DNA of 64,000 nt from Hedera helix (Eukaryota; Streptophyta; Magnoliopsida; Apiales; Araliaceae), in contig OX359267.1 in assembly GCA_947179155.2 (NCBI GenBank), forward strand, positions 42,115,292-42,179,291. The letters are read 5' to 3'. Made by a program: the position numbers and the translations under genes. Positions 39,641 through 51,876 of this stretch are shown in pieces. The notes beneath the pieces were generated by a model that was given only the letters and a program-made list of their open reading frames with translations, searched no databases and was not told where the DNA came from. Numbering within the stretch: position 1 is the first letter of the stretch; each line of letters begins with the position of its first letter.

Positions 39641-41033
39641 GTTGTATTATTCTGATTTATGGTGCCTACTTTTTTTGCATTTTCTATCACATATGTATAC
39701 CGTATAATTTTAAATTATCTTTTTGCAGTACTATTGCTCAAACAACATAAATAGTTCACTTTTAAAGTCTTTTTTGGTTCTGGTGTGAGAATAAGTACAG
39801 ATCATTAACGTCACAATGGATCGAGAACCAAAATATATACTGGAATGAATATAAGATATTACTTGATAGCTCTTGCTTTGCATAGAAAGCATTACCTTAT
39901 TCATTTGGGAGATTATTTATATATATTAATCCGTGCACGTCCAGAAGTCTCATCACCCCTATACGAGTGAAAACATGACATATTTATTCACTCACCTAAA
40001 CGGTCCAATGGATAAAAATACTAGAATGAGTCATCCTATGGCTTAGCCCTTCAAGTGGATAAAAATAACTCAGCCCAATTCTCACATGGAATATTCATGG
40101 CCCAAATGCAATGTCCAACGAGTCATATCCCAACAGTAAGTACTTCACAGTTTAATGTGTTTTCAAGTAAAAGCTAAAAAATCCATGTTTATTTTGATAA
40201 AGGATTCATTGTATTTTCCGAATGTTTCTGTTATGGCTGGTACTCAAGAAAGCCTTCTGCGAGCTGCAGTTGTTTTTCTTTGAGGTCCCAGATCAGACAC
40301 CAATGTCCACGTTGGATATAAGGGAAAACTCTACGATGATCAAAACGTGGATTCAAGTCTTCATGTGGAGTCCTAAATCCTAACATATGTATATTTCTTT
40401 TAAACTGTTTCAAGTTAACAAATCTATTCAATGTCAATAAACAGGGATTAAGAATCTAGATTTAATGATATCATTTCCCAGTTTCTCCTACCTACAGCCT
40501 ACCAATCTTAGTTTACAAGTACAATCCAGAAAAAGATTGGGTGCAAAGTTGAAATTTTTCAATCCTTGGAATATGAAATGCTTAGTACCTAGATGTAATC
40601 ATTGTGCTGAAGACTTCAATTAAAACATCGCCCTTATAAACTATTCTGGAAAAGCTTTCCAGGCGTGACATTTTTTAGCGCCTAGTCTTGTAGATTCTTA
40701 CATGACATTACTCCTTTGGAATGATTAAGCTGGTTCAAGTGCATATTTTATATGTTCTTTATTTCTGTTGATTTCAAAACTTCACAAATTTTGAAATATG
40801 AGGAATGTGCTGCACGACATGGAAGTAATATAATTTGTAAGAACGATTTTTATTTCGGTGGCTGTGCTTAATATCATAATTTTGGTTCTCACCCTTATCG
40901 TTGAAATTTATGTTTCTATATTGCTCAGTTGTGATTGATATTTATAAAGCTTACGTCTGTTCTAGAACTTTGTCCTATCCAAGAGTTTGGAATCAATGAC
41001 TCATCTATTTTTTGTTATGCACTTCAATTCAAG
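39641..41033. other. intergenic region, no gene recognised
   Basis: It lies between the second foldback element and the first recognisable PIG-G exon. The frame on the minus strand at 40231-40437 matches nothing I know. The upstream PIG-G exons (signal anchor and most of the phosphatase-like domain) would be expected here and are not visible. Confidence 0.5.
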
Positions 41034-41529
41034 ATGGTAGTCAGTGATCATGGCTTGACTGAAAATGGTAACCATGGGGGTTCTTCGTATGAGGAAACCG
41101 ACTCATTGATGCTACTTATTGGTCTGGTTAACTATGATTATGCGTCCACCACCCATAACACAGTTAACCAGGTATTAGGATCTTAACTTTATGCTTATTC
41201 AAGACAAGATTATTTCTGTATGCCTTCTCAAGGATATTGATTAGATTTAAACGCATGTGAATCCCATCTGGAGTGTGCGAATCACATTGTAGTTTAATTT
41301 TATATTATAAAAAAGGGGAAATTACCATCTACTTGGAGACCAAAGAGTAGAGAGAGGCTTCACTTTAAGTTTATGTATATTAAGGAGGAAATAAAAAGAA
41401 TAAATAACAAAGATTAAGCTCATATCCCATTTAAATTGGACAAAATATGCAAAAGAGCTAAAGTTGTCTTTATTGGGGTAAAAGATGAAAATGTACTAGG
41501 AACGAATATTTGTTACGGAATAAGTATTA

Positions 41530-41666
41530 ACACACAACAACCTAACATTATATCTATCTACGCTATTAAAAAGTGGGGTATGATATTGAAATCCTTGACA
41601 TGCCCTACTTTTTAATGGTGTAGATGGATGTAGTGTTTGATGTAGTATTTGGTTGTTGTGTGTGTA
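41530..41666. mobile_element. MITE-like inverted-repeat element in a PIG-G pseudogene intron
   Basis: ACACACAACAACC at the left pairs with GGTTGTTGTGTGTGT at the right. The arms also pair internally (CTATTAAAAAGTGGGG.. with ..CCCTACTTTTTAATGG), giving a near-complete hairpin of about 137 bp. Confidence 0.75.
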
Positions 41667-42155
41667 GACTTGTCTCTTGTTACGTTTCATGGGCATTATC
41701 TTTTCAGATTATGTAAGAGACTACGCGGCTTTCTTGTGTTTAGCAGCCACATGTTGAAAAAGAATTCGGCCTTGTGTATTTGCTCTAGACAACACCCTAA
41801 AACATTTTGTATATGATGATTTTTGATGGCCTCTTATTTTGGTGATCCAGATTGACATTGCTCCAACATTAGCTCTTCTGTTTGGTGTCCCAATACCTAA
41901 ATATAATGCTGGCGTCGTAATTGCTGAAACATTGAATTCTTTGACAGGTTTGATTTTAACTATTACTACTATCTTAATTTTAACCATAATGCGGGGAAAG
42001 GAAATGAAACCTTAAAAAAGAGGAGAAAAAAGGAGAACTTATGACTTTTCAATTGACATATCCTGGGGCTCAATGGTTAATGGGATTGTGGTAAATTGTT
42101 GGTTAGTGAGCTCTTTAGGGGCTAAATGGGTTCAGCATGATATATAATAATCCAT

Positions 42156-42512
42156 CCCACTTTAAATGACAACTTTTTGAGGTGTTTTTCGTCATTGATG
42201 TTAAGACATGCCAAAAAAACTTGTATATACGTTTTCCTTGTAATATATTTTAGTATTCTCTATTTATTTGTATTTTATATTTTCAACTATATTATGAACA
42301 AAAAAGCTATAGGGTTGCTATTTCCACAAGCATCTTTTTTCTTGCACAAGCTCCTCTCTCACAGAGTGAGTCCCACCTTCACGTCTTTTGAAAACGGGAA
42401 AGTCTTTGTGAAAATGCGCCCCCTCCAAAAAAAAATTGTATACAAATATATTTTTTGGAATGTCTTAAAATTCTTTCCCATAAACACTCATCTTTTTGTC
42501 ATTTAAAGTGGG
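42156..42512. mobile_element. MITE with perfect 17-bp terminal inverted repeats in the PIG-G pseudogene
   Basis: The ends CCCACTTTAAATGACAA (42156-42172) and TTGTCATTTAAAGTGGG (42496-42512) are exact reverse complements. The 357-bp body has no transposase. The frame at 42177-42506 is an accident of this element. Confidence 0.85.
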
Positions 42513-45500
42513 TGGGGGTAAGCGGTCTGTTTTTAGGCATTCTTATTATCTTGAAAAAATTAATTGATCTTGATTCTCTCGAATCGAAGGGAGATATTTC
42601 TAACAGACCTTGCATCTAGAAATTCTTTTGACTAGTTTGTGGAGATTTTGCATTAAGATGTAAAATTGTTTGTTAAAGATTTCTTTATTCTTTGAATATA
42701 TTATATAAGATAACCAAGTAAGACAAGAGAATCAGAGTGGCAGTGGTTCCTTAATTTAAGAACTACAGTTGATTTGTCGTATCAAAACCGGCATTCAGTA
42801 TATCTTAAGCTCGTTTTATGCATAAACCTTATATCAACTTGCTTGTGTTATCTTGCTTCAATATACAGATGACCAACAGTTAAGGGCACTGGAATAAAAT
42901 TCTTGGCGATTATTCAGGCTACTTCAAGCGCAATTTCCTGATTTATCATGTGGTTTCTTGTGCGGTGTCATTAAGGATGATCACGGGTATGAGACCAGTA
43001 AACGTGATGGCAATTTGGAGGATATTTTTTGTTGCTTATATCTAAATGCTGCTGCTCTTCACAAGTCCTGGAAGTCCATTAAAGTGGCCAGGTGGTTTAT
43101 TCCTTTTATTGAAAATTTGAGACGAGTTTACTGGGATAAAATACTGAATTTTCCGTTGTGCTTTTCTTAAATTATGTAACAGGTCTAATAGTGGAGACGA
43201 CAATAGCAGGGCACTTTTGGCATATCATGAATTTTTAAGAACGGCAAGTGAGTGGTTATCTCGCAGAGCAACTGATGTAAGTGTGTCTTCTTTCACAGTT
43301 ACTATGTTGGACCCTTCACATTGAAATATAGTTAAAGACTCATGTTTTACTTCTTACAAATTGTTGATTACAAGATTTAACTTGTTATCCTTGTAAAATT
43401 TTCTGATTTTGTACTCAATACTGACATATTGCAGAAACCTGTTGGTCTACTTGCTTTTGGGGTGACAGCAATGCTCCTGTCTTGCTTTATCCTGCTAAGC
43501 ATTATTTACCATTTAGGTCAAGAAGTTTGTACGAGTGAAAAATGTCACCCCTCTTGCATCAATAACAGGATTCAAAATTGGCATTTGGATGAGATATTTA
43601 TTCTGGCTATTATCTTGTTCCTTGTGTTACGTATGGGATCTAGTTCTCTCATTGAAGAAGAGCAATATATGGCATTTCCTGGCATCCACATTCTATCTGA
43701 TCTTACTCCAAAAATCAATACAGTACGTTGATCACACACAGTCCAATTAGTTTGATAGAGAGGCAAAACAAAATAAGATTTGTTCAAATTCTTTTCATTA
43801 TTGTTGTTCTTATTTCTGGAAGGATTCTGAGAGGATGGCATCAAGTTGGTGTTAACTGGACTCATCTTCCTGACATTTCTAAGTGGCTTGAGAAGGGAGG
43901 AACTGCCTATATAAAATCAAGTCAGCTGATTTCTGTGTTCCTAACAATCACCTTGAACTTTTATGGTCTTTCATGGTTGTTGGATTGGTCATTTTGTTTC
44001 CAGGGTGGTTGGTTCTGCAACACATCATTAAATGCCAGAACAGTGAATTTCCAGCTTCTAGTTATGGTGCCACCCTGTTGGTACAACTAATTTATGCTAC
44101 TCTTGGTACTCCTGCAGTTGGGATTGTAATTGCATTACCGTGGATTATGCCTTTTTCAGAATCCTGAGACCTGCTCAAGCCATCATTCTTGCTCGTCAAA
44201 AGATGTTCCATTTTTCTCCCAAAGCAAGGTTATCCTTGTGGGGATTATGGATTCAATCTATGTGATTGGTTTGGGACACATTATCTTCTGGTGCCTTCTA
44301 CAGCTGCTGCTACAGCAACCCATGAATTCAATACCTACTATGGTTGCTTCTTGTGCAAATCTTGTGAAGCATGAATTTTTCTTTGTATAGTGTTCCAAGT
44401 CTTAAACAGTGGGTCGAGGTCAGTTATAGAAATTAAACGCTCTGATAGTCTGGTTTCCATATGTATGTTGGAAAGGAAGTTAACAAATGATGTCAGATAA
44501 TTCCTAGTGTTAAAAAATGGACTAGTACAGGGATTAGTTCTATTTAAATTAAGGATGCAGCTAAAAGATACATATCAGGTATACAAGTTTTTAATTTATC
44601 CTGAACATGGACTATATTCTACGGAAAAACTTGAAATCTTAAAATCACATAAAATCTTAACATGAAGGACTGAGCCATAGAAAGTTCAATCGTCTTTTTG
44701 GAAAATTGAAATAAAAAGATTTAGATGTGAACTTGCACCACTATTTCAGTTACTAATTTTATTTATATTGTTGCCCAGGTTGCTGCTCTATATTATTTGG
44801 GAATGGCAGGCCATTTTGCTCTTGGAAACACTAATACTCTAGCTACAATAGATGTTGCTGGAGCCTTCATGGTGCCTCTTCCTCCCCTAGCATAATTTGT
44901 CATGCCTAGATGTTGCTACCAACATTAGTATGTGTTGATTATATTGCTTTGTTCATTTCCCAGGTCTCTCAAGCCACTTAACAATACTTTCGGGCATCTT
45001 AATGTTCATCATCACCTATGCGTCCCCCATGTTAGCTATTCTTAGCATGTTGGTGAATATCTCCTTGAAGGGCACAAACTCTATTGTGAATTCTCAGGAT
45101 GTAGATCTCCAGCATCTACTCAAGATGACTCTTGGCTATAGGGTCTGGTCCCACTGGGCTTAAATTCAATTCTTTTGGTTGCATACACCATCATATTGCT
45201 ATTAATGAGGAATCATTTATTTGTTTGGAGTGTCTTTTCCCCAAAGTGAGTCTTACTGAACCGAGAATTGTATTTGATTATCCTGATCAGCCTCTGTAAT
45301 ATGTGGCATGGGAGTTGCAGTTGGTAGAATGAAAAATTGCAATTTTCTTTTCTTTCAGCTTAACTAAATCGTCCAGCATGATGCCCATATATTTGATTAG
45401 ATGACCTTGATCCAGAAACTCCAAAAAGGGCCATAAAATTGTCTGATGTATGCGTGTAAAGTGTTAACATATCTAAAGATTGGATTCCAAAGTTTATTTT

Positions 45501-46172
45501 CACCAATCATACGACTTGAATTTGCATGATTGCCTTAGAAAATCTTCGACTTACTCCTGCCCATACCGATAGTCTTAGAGATTATACAATAAGAATCTTG
45601 GATCAGATTCAGATTCCCTTGGTAGTATTTGTTCTACGTTCAAAACGTAGAATGATCAATATTGCATTTCCAGTTTGCATCTTCAGTTTAGCTTCAATTT
45701 AGCCAGAAGCGTATTGATGAGACCAAAAGATTCCTGGTCATAACTGAAGCTTTGTTTATTTCATTTTAGTAGAGTGGCCAAGGATCAGGCTAGTCAAATT
45801 GTCTGTTTAGATAACTTGTACTCTTGAAAGGTTGTCCGTATAGAACTATAGATAGGCCAATCATCTGGTGTTTTAAATAAGCATCACTTGATTAATTATA
45901 ATATTTAAAAAAAAATAGAAAAGGAGTGAATTTATCAAACTTCTTTGGTTGATAACTATACGCACCTTTCTGCAGATTAAAGAGATTTAAGGATAAGTCC
46001 TAATATGATAGTGCATGTTCCTGGGAAAAAATACATTTCTTTTCGCAGGTTCTACAACTGCTTGCATCTATCTAGGGGTATTTATTGTGGCTTCAACTGT
46101 GTTTCATACATTTTGGGCATTTGCTTTGCGGAGAATGTTGCAGGCTTCAAGTCGTGGTAAGGCCTTGAGACG

Positions 46173-46341
46173 GATAAATATATACATACCTACAACTTAC
46201 ATACAACATCACTATACACTCCACTTTTGGCAACAAAAATACAAAACATTTTAATCCAACACAAAAACCCATGTACTCTTTTTTGCTAAAAGTGAGTATA
46301 ATAGTGATATTGTATGTAAGTTGTAGGTATATATATTTATC
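46173..46341. mobile_element. MITE-like hairpin element across the last exon of the PIG-G pseudogene
   Basis: The left arm GATAAATATATACATACCTA.. is the inverted match of the right arm ..TAGGTATATATATTTATC, continuing through CAACTTACATACAA / TTGTATGTAAGTTG. About 169 bp; it follows the end of the recognisable PIG-G coding sequence and would replace its C-terminus. Confidence 0.8.
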
Positions 46342-46573
46342 TGACTCGAGCTAGTCACTGTTCTGGGAATAGAAGCAACTTCAAATAGTGTTAATTTTTT
46401 TTTATACTAATCACTATTTGGTTCTTTCTCAAGAAAGTTATGCAGGATTACCTAGGAGAAAACTTCAGAGTGCGGTAGCTTCCCTCGCAACTTCTTGACT
46501 TGAAAATGATCTTGTAAACTAATTTAGACAAAAAAAATTTGTTTTTTTTTTCTAAGGGATTATTTATTTTTAG

Positions 46574-46681
46574 AAAATTGATATTTTCACAGAGTTTTTT
46601 GATATTTTCATATAAAAAGTATCGTTATAAATTTATAACGACGATTTTGACTATTACCAACTCTGCAAAAATATCACTTGC
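46574..46681. mobile_element. MITE-like foldback element, CGACGG family, copy 3
   Basis: AAAATTGATATTTTCACAGA at the left is related in inverted form to TCTGCAAAAATATCACTTGC at the right, around ATAAATTTATAACGACG. It is shorter and more decayed than copies 1 and 2. Confidence 0.55.
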
Positions 46682-46849
46682 TTATTTTTATTATTACTTG
46701 GGAAAACGTTGTGATATTGATTTGTATATTTTCATTATGAAGAAAAAGCTCTTGTTGTCGACGTTTTTTTTCACTCTCTAACAAGTTGATTGTTTTTCTC
46801 TAGATAAATTCATATTTTCATCTCCTTAAATTATTTTAGAGTACAAATT

Positions 46850-47110
46850 ACTATGTTTGGATCGTAGAATTGAATATGAGAATAAAATGACTAATTTATA
46901 TGAAATTGAAAAAATTGTATTTGGTTGTTTAATTTGAATGGAATAAATCATTATCATTCTTGTTAAATTTATAAATTTTATTCTTTGGAAGAGAATATGC
47001 AATGATTTATTCTAACTGGAATAAAATGAATTATTCTATCATATATTCCATTACCTCTTTTATTACATTATTTCACCAATTTTATTCCTTCGATCCAAAT
47101 TTTAAGAACC
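46850..47110. mobile_element. probable MITE relic (GTTTGGATC-type ends)
   Basis: ATGTTTGGATCGTAGAAT at the left is roughly mirrored by ATTCCTTCGATCCAAATTTT at the right. The interior (ATTGTATTTGGTTGTTTAA, GAATAAATCATTATCATTC) matches in reverse the fragment at about 6285-6455, so it is a repeated family. Borders are approximate. Confidence 0.5.
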
Positions 47111-47188
47111 TAATAAATATTATCCCCGGAAAAATTGTACTTTTTTTTTCAAACTCATATTATTATAGTTTAGTTTTAGGGGATACAT

Positions 47189-47429
47189 TTATGCTATGTT
47201 TGGATTGAAATAATAAAATTAGTAAAAGAATGAAATAGATGAGAGAATAAAATGGAGAGTGGAATGACTTTCATACTCTCTTCCAAGAAATTAAATTTAC
47301 CAATTTGGTAGGAATAGAAATTATTCATTCCATTCTAACAGAACAATTAAATATACATATATTTTTTATTATATAGGAATGAATTTTTTTTTTTCTACCT
47401 TAATTTTTACAATCCAAACGTAGCATTAA
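47189..47429. mobile_element. MITE with TTATGCTATGTTTGGATTG inverted ends
   Basis: TTATGCTATGTTTGGATTG at the left pairs with CAATCCAAACGTAGCATTAA at the right (about two mismatches). About 240 bp, non-coding, AT-rich. Related in its ends to the relic just upstream. Confidence 0.75.
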
Positions 47430-48161
47430 TCAGAAGACTATGAAATTCATCCTTTTTTTCAACTAGTTAGTGTATTTTTTGAATTAAAACAATAATGTTG
47501 TGTTTAATAAAATTGAATATTAAGATTTAAATAGTTTAGACATCTGAATATTATAGAACATCTGTTTAGAATTATATCTAAATGAAGAAATGCTGTTTGA
47601 TAATTAATTTTAAATAAATGTTTGAATAAGAGTATTTTACCATTTTATCTTTCTGAATAATTTAAACAAAATTTGATAATTAAAAAGGTGAATAACATTT
47701 TAAATACATATTTATAATATTTTAAAATTTTATACATATTATATTATTCTGACCACCCCACGTTTAGACAAACATTCCACCAAGTCCAAAATCTAAAGTC
47801 ACCAAATTGAAATGAAACTCCTCCTTCAGGTAAATGATATGAAGCTCTCTGCAAATAACCCACCAAATACACTTTTCTTATTTTCTCTCTCATCAATGAA
47901 ATATCCCTTGTTTATGGAACCAAGAAAGAGCATGAGCTCAGATGCTTTGAATACCACTATCTGCAACTCAATCCAAGTACCGGGTCGAGGTTTGTTGATT
48001 TTGTTCTTAGATCTATGTGTTTTAAAGGTGAAATTTTAAAAATTTATGTTGATGATGGTAATGAAGGAGTTGAAGATGATGACGGTAACGGTGATGGGTG
48101 ATGGTGCCGTGGTGGTAGTCGGGTTATGGTGGGGCGATGGTGGCATGCAGCAGTGGTGGTG
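47430..48161. other. AT-rich then GGTGAT-rich intergenic sequence
   Basis: No gene recognised. From about 48045 the sequence turns into imperfect GATGATGG/GGTGGTGG repeats, which resume after the solo LTR at 51877. The stretch TTTAAATAGTTTAGA near 47527 has an inverted match near 52040 (TCTAAACTATTTAAA), so the LTR may be nested inside an older inverted-repeat element. Confidence 0.45.
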
Positions 48162-49370
48162 GCGAGTGTGACGACCCCAAATTCGGGTTCAATAACCTCG
48201 AGTTTGGTTCTAACTATTCAACACATTACTAACAATTAAATACATACATTGCATTTAAATATCGCGGAATAATACATATTGGTTCCCTTACAAAAAGGTT
48301 ACAATACCAGGGTCTATTAACCTTAACATAAACAGTTCCTATCATAGGGAATTACAAAAGGTTTTTCAACAGTAAATACACATTAAATATCTAATTAGCA
48401 TGCATAAGCTAACTTAATCTCTGGCTTTTCCTTTTCCTTTATCATTCTTTGAGCAATCAGGTCTATCTGAAAAATGGTTCATGATATAGCAAGAATGAGC
48501 AACTAGTTTGCTCAGCAAGTTTAGAACAATCATAGAGATTTAATATATCATGAATGAAGGGGAAATATCATCAATGATTCAACAATAGATATAACAATTG
48601 TGAATGAAACATGATTCAAATTTTTAATAAACAGAATATTTGAATCTTAAAATGCTGAGTGGTCACTAAGGACCCTGAACTAACAAGAGTATAATAGAGT
48701 TTCCTCTGACCCTTTGAGTAGTTTGGTTTTCAAGGGGATCAGCCTATTCAACCCGCTGTATATGCATTACATTTAGTCACTGGCGCCAAAGTCGGTTTCC
48801 CGACACAAAATCCCCTAATTTAGGGTTGTTCAATCCTCAGTCTTAATATAAGAGATCCGCACCCAACAATGGTTTGGATAAGCTTTTAAAAGTATTCAAG
48901 TTATTGAATTTAGAAACGCAATGTCTAGCTGAACTATTAGCTTCAGACATTTTTAATACAGTTCATGAATCAAGAACTAACAAGCTTCAAATGCACTAAG
49001 TGCGAGTGTATAAACAATATGGATGTGGAGTAATTTTAAATAATTACACCACTTCAAGCTTTAACAATAAATACAAGTATAGAAACTTATTCAATGATAA
49101 TAATTGAGTAGGGTTAGAGAACTTGCCTTGTGCGTAGTCTACGGCTAACCAATTCAATTTAATATTCCTTGAACGGACCTAACAATTTATCAATTTGATC
49201 TTAAATTAGTATCATATATACATTCATATGATAACCTTTACAACCCTCACTTAACCACATAATTATATAATTAAGGATATATTAAACACTTAGGAAATAT
49301 TATCATTACTTGATAATATTTCTATCACATAAAACCTATATTAATTACATAATATAGTTCAACTCTTTAT

Positions 49371-49960
49371 CTAATATTATTAATAATTTAATAATATTTA
49401 ATTAGTCTTATAATATTATTAATTATTTAATAATATTTTATTAACCTTCTAATATCATTAATCATCTAATAATATTTTAATAACCTTCTAATATCATTAA
49501 TCATTTAATAATATTTTATTCATTATCTAATATTATTAACTATTTAATAATATTTTATTAATTAACCAAAATTATTAATCATTTAATAATATTTTATTTA
49601 TTATCTAATATTATTAATCATTTAATAATATTTTAATCATTATCTAATATTATTAATTTTTTAATAATATTTTATTATCTTAGTAATATTATTAACCATT
49701 TAATAATATTTTATTACCCTTTTAATATTATTAATTATTTAATAATATTTTATTAATCTTAGAATATTATTAATCATTTAATAATATTTTATTAATCTTC
49801 TAATATTATTAATTATTTAATCATACTTTATTAAACTTCTAGTATTATTAATTCTTTAATAATATCCTATTAATCTCATAATATTATTAATTCTTTAATA
49901 ATATTTTATTAAACTTCTAATATATTATTAATCATGTAATAATATTTTATTAACTATATT
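49371..49960. repeat. tandem array of ~39-bp AT-rich units inside the solo LTR
   Basis: About 15 imperfect copies of a unit built from AATATTATTAATCATTTAAT followed by AATATTTTATTAATCTTCT. Each unit is itself partly palindromic (ATTATTAAT, AATAATATT). Units differ by point changes and small indels. Confidence 0.8.
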
Positions 49961-51350
49961 TATTATTTAAAATAAATAATTAGTTATTATCTCTTTTTTA
50001 TTGTAATTATTATTTAATATTGATTAAATAGTAATTAATCACATTCATGACTTTTTATTTACCTTAGTTATTATTTAATATCCAAATAATAAATAATTAT
50101 ATATATTTTATTTTTATTGGGTCTCAAATTAAATATAGTAATTTTAAAACATTTTAACCCATTTTGGACTTAAATAAAGTGAAACGACCCGACCCGAAAA
50201 TAAAATGAACCGTTTGTGAACAGTGTTTAGGGGCCCCGACCCCCAAATTAACACAGGAAAGAGGGCCCCGGCCCTTGACAAGCAGAATCTGCAAAAATGC
50301 CCTTTTCAGATTTTTCAACTTTTACTCCTTTGATTAAAACTTGAATAAAATGAAATCTACAAATTCAAATTACCTTAAATTGGTATCGATGGATTCGTAT
50401 TTTCTTAAAATACAATATTCCATCATTGGATTGAATTTTTGGAAAAGTTTTGGTTATGAAAAATAGCCACAAAGTGGGCTGTTTGTGCATTAGGTCCTTA
50501 AAATGACATGTTTTGCGGTAAAAGCTATAACTTCTTTGTTATTCGATATTTTTGAAAGGTTCCAAAAGGGTTTTTCTTTAACACTCATAGATCTATCTTT
50601 CTAGTTATAAAAATCCAATTTTCAATTTATACATTTCAAAATACAACATCAAACACAACATGTATCGTTAGGGTTTTACCGGTAAAATATGTTATGAACA
50701 TTTCTACAACTTTTATGCATTTCTCACATACCAAATCATGATATAAACACATAGAACTATGAATATACATATATTACATAATTAAATACTTCTAGACGAT
50801 CAAAACGAGTTTTGATCGGTTAAAAATAGATTTTAACCGATTAAAACGCATATAGGCTATAAAAGTGAAATAAGAAATGGTTGGAGAACTTTTAAACCTT
50901 AATGTTTTGTGTGCTCTCATTCTCCTCCTACCAAAGTATGTGATGAGGTTGTTGGACATCCACCAAGCACTAGCTCTAGCTTTTTTTCTCTCAACACTTA
51001 GGTGTTTTCTCTCAAATACTCTCAAATGCTCTCTTTTTTTCATTCTAGCAAACTTCAAATGAACTAACAAACATAGAACAAGTGTGGAGTGTTCCTTTTA
51101 TAGCCATCTACTAACACACCATTAAGCTTCCTAATTCACTAATGTTGGTGAAATTAAAGGCTAATCAAGCTTACTATTTGATGGATTGACATGATGATTG
51201 ACTAGTTGATTGACTAGAGTTGTTGGCCAACTTTGATCTAGTGTGTAAGAGTAGCAATCTAGCAAATCAAGCAATCCAAGTGGGACCCTTATAAAAATCA
51301 GCAAAATGAGATTTTCCTAGCCATTTTTCCTTTAATTTTTCTACTTTAAT

Positions 51351-51353
<3 letters not shown>

Positions 51354-51433
<80 letters not shown>
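51354..51433. repeat. (CA)n(TA)n microsatellite inside the solo LTR
   Basis: About 32 bases of CA repeat followed by about 48 bases of TA repeat. Long enough to be variable between individuals. Confidence 0.9.
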
Positions 51434-51436
<3 letters not shown>

Positions 51437-51876
51437 ACAATTTTGACTTCCTATTGGGCTCCACTTTGGACTCTAGGATTAAATATATTGGGCTAATCCA
51501 TTGAATTGGTTTGGGCTCAATTTAATTATCACATTGGGCTAGCATTTAAATAATTATGCTACCTTTAATTAAAATAAGCATTGAGCTTGTTTAATTAATT
51601 ATATGGGCTAATAATTAAATTAATTACATGGGCTACTAGGTTAATATCTTGGACCTAGTTTATCAACTTATTTGGATTAAAAATATAATCCAATTAGATT
51701 TGCTTTAATTAATTATACCCTTGCTTTAATTCTTTAATTAAATATACGCACATACAAGTACATCTATTTAATTATCTAATGCACAATTTATTAATAATTT
51801 TTTTTTTAAATTCATTGCTAATTATATATTAATTATAATTACAATGTATAATGAAATTCGTGGTCATTACAGCGAG

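Larger units (their letters stand above)
41034..46172 (+). pseudogene. PIGG-like: PIG-G/GPI7-like (GPI ethanolamine-phosphate transferase 2) pseudogene, 3' half only
   Basis: PIG-G adds ethanolamine phosphate to the second mannose of GPI anchors in the ER membrane. Exon relics: 41034-41171 (VVSDHGLTENGNHGGSSYEE, the metal-binding end of the alkaline-phosphatase-like domain), 41851-41947 (IDIAPTLALLFGVPIPK), 42869-43091, 43183-43276 (ASEWLSRRATD), 43435-44418 (transmembrane region; GRILRGWHQVGVNWTHLPDI), 44779-44871 (YYLGMAGHFALGNTNTLATI), 44964-45245, 46049-46172 (ACIYLGVFIVAST). Disabling changes: in-frame TAA at 42895-42897; frame shifts near 43667, 43975, 44160 and 45145; a poor donor after 44871; and the N-terminal exons are missing. 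MITE-like insertions lie in intron 2 (two) and across the terminal exon. The locus looks like a truncated, decayed duplicate; the functional copy must lie elsewhere. Confidence 0.9.
48167..51871 (-). mobile_element. solo LTR, 3,705 bp, with perfect target-site duplication
   Basis: The ends are TGTGACGACCCC..GGTCATTACA (TG..CA), and both flanks are GCGAG (48162-48166 and 51872-51876). Outside the duplications the GGTGGTGG-type host repeat continues, confirming a single insertion. Minus orientation is inferred from GGCTATAAAAGGAACACTCC (TATA box, near 51100) and from CTTGCTGAGC near 48510, which resembles plant Ty3/gypsy LTRs. There is no primer site, gag or pol, so it is a solo LTR; the length is long for plant LTRs. 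Confidence 0.92.

Noticed and set aside
42177..42506. 109-residue open frame
   Set aside because: It is bounded by the exact inverted repeats of a MITE and has no similarity to a transposase.
49371..49960. Regular ~39-bp repeats resembling a CRISPR array
   Set aside because: The units are contiguous, imperfect and AT-only, with no unique spacers, and lie inside a plant LTR.
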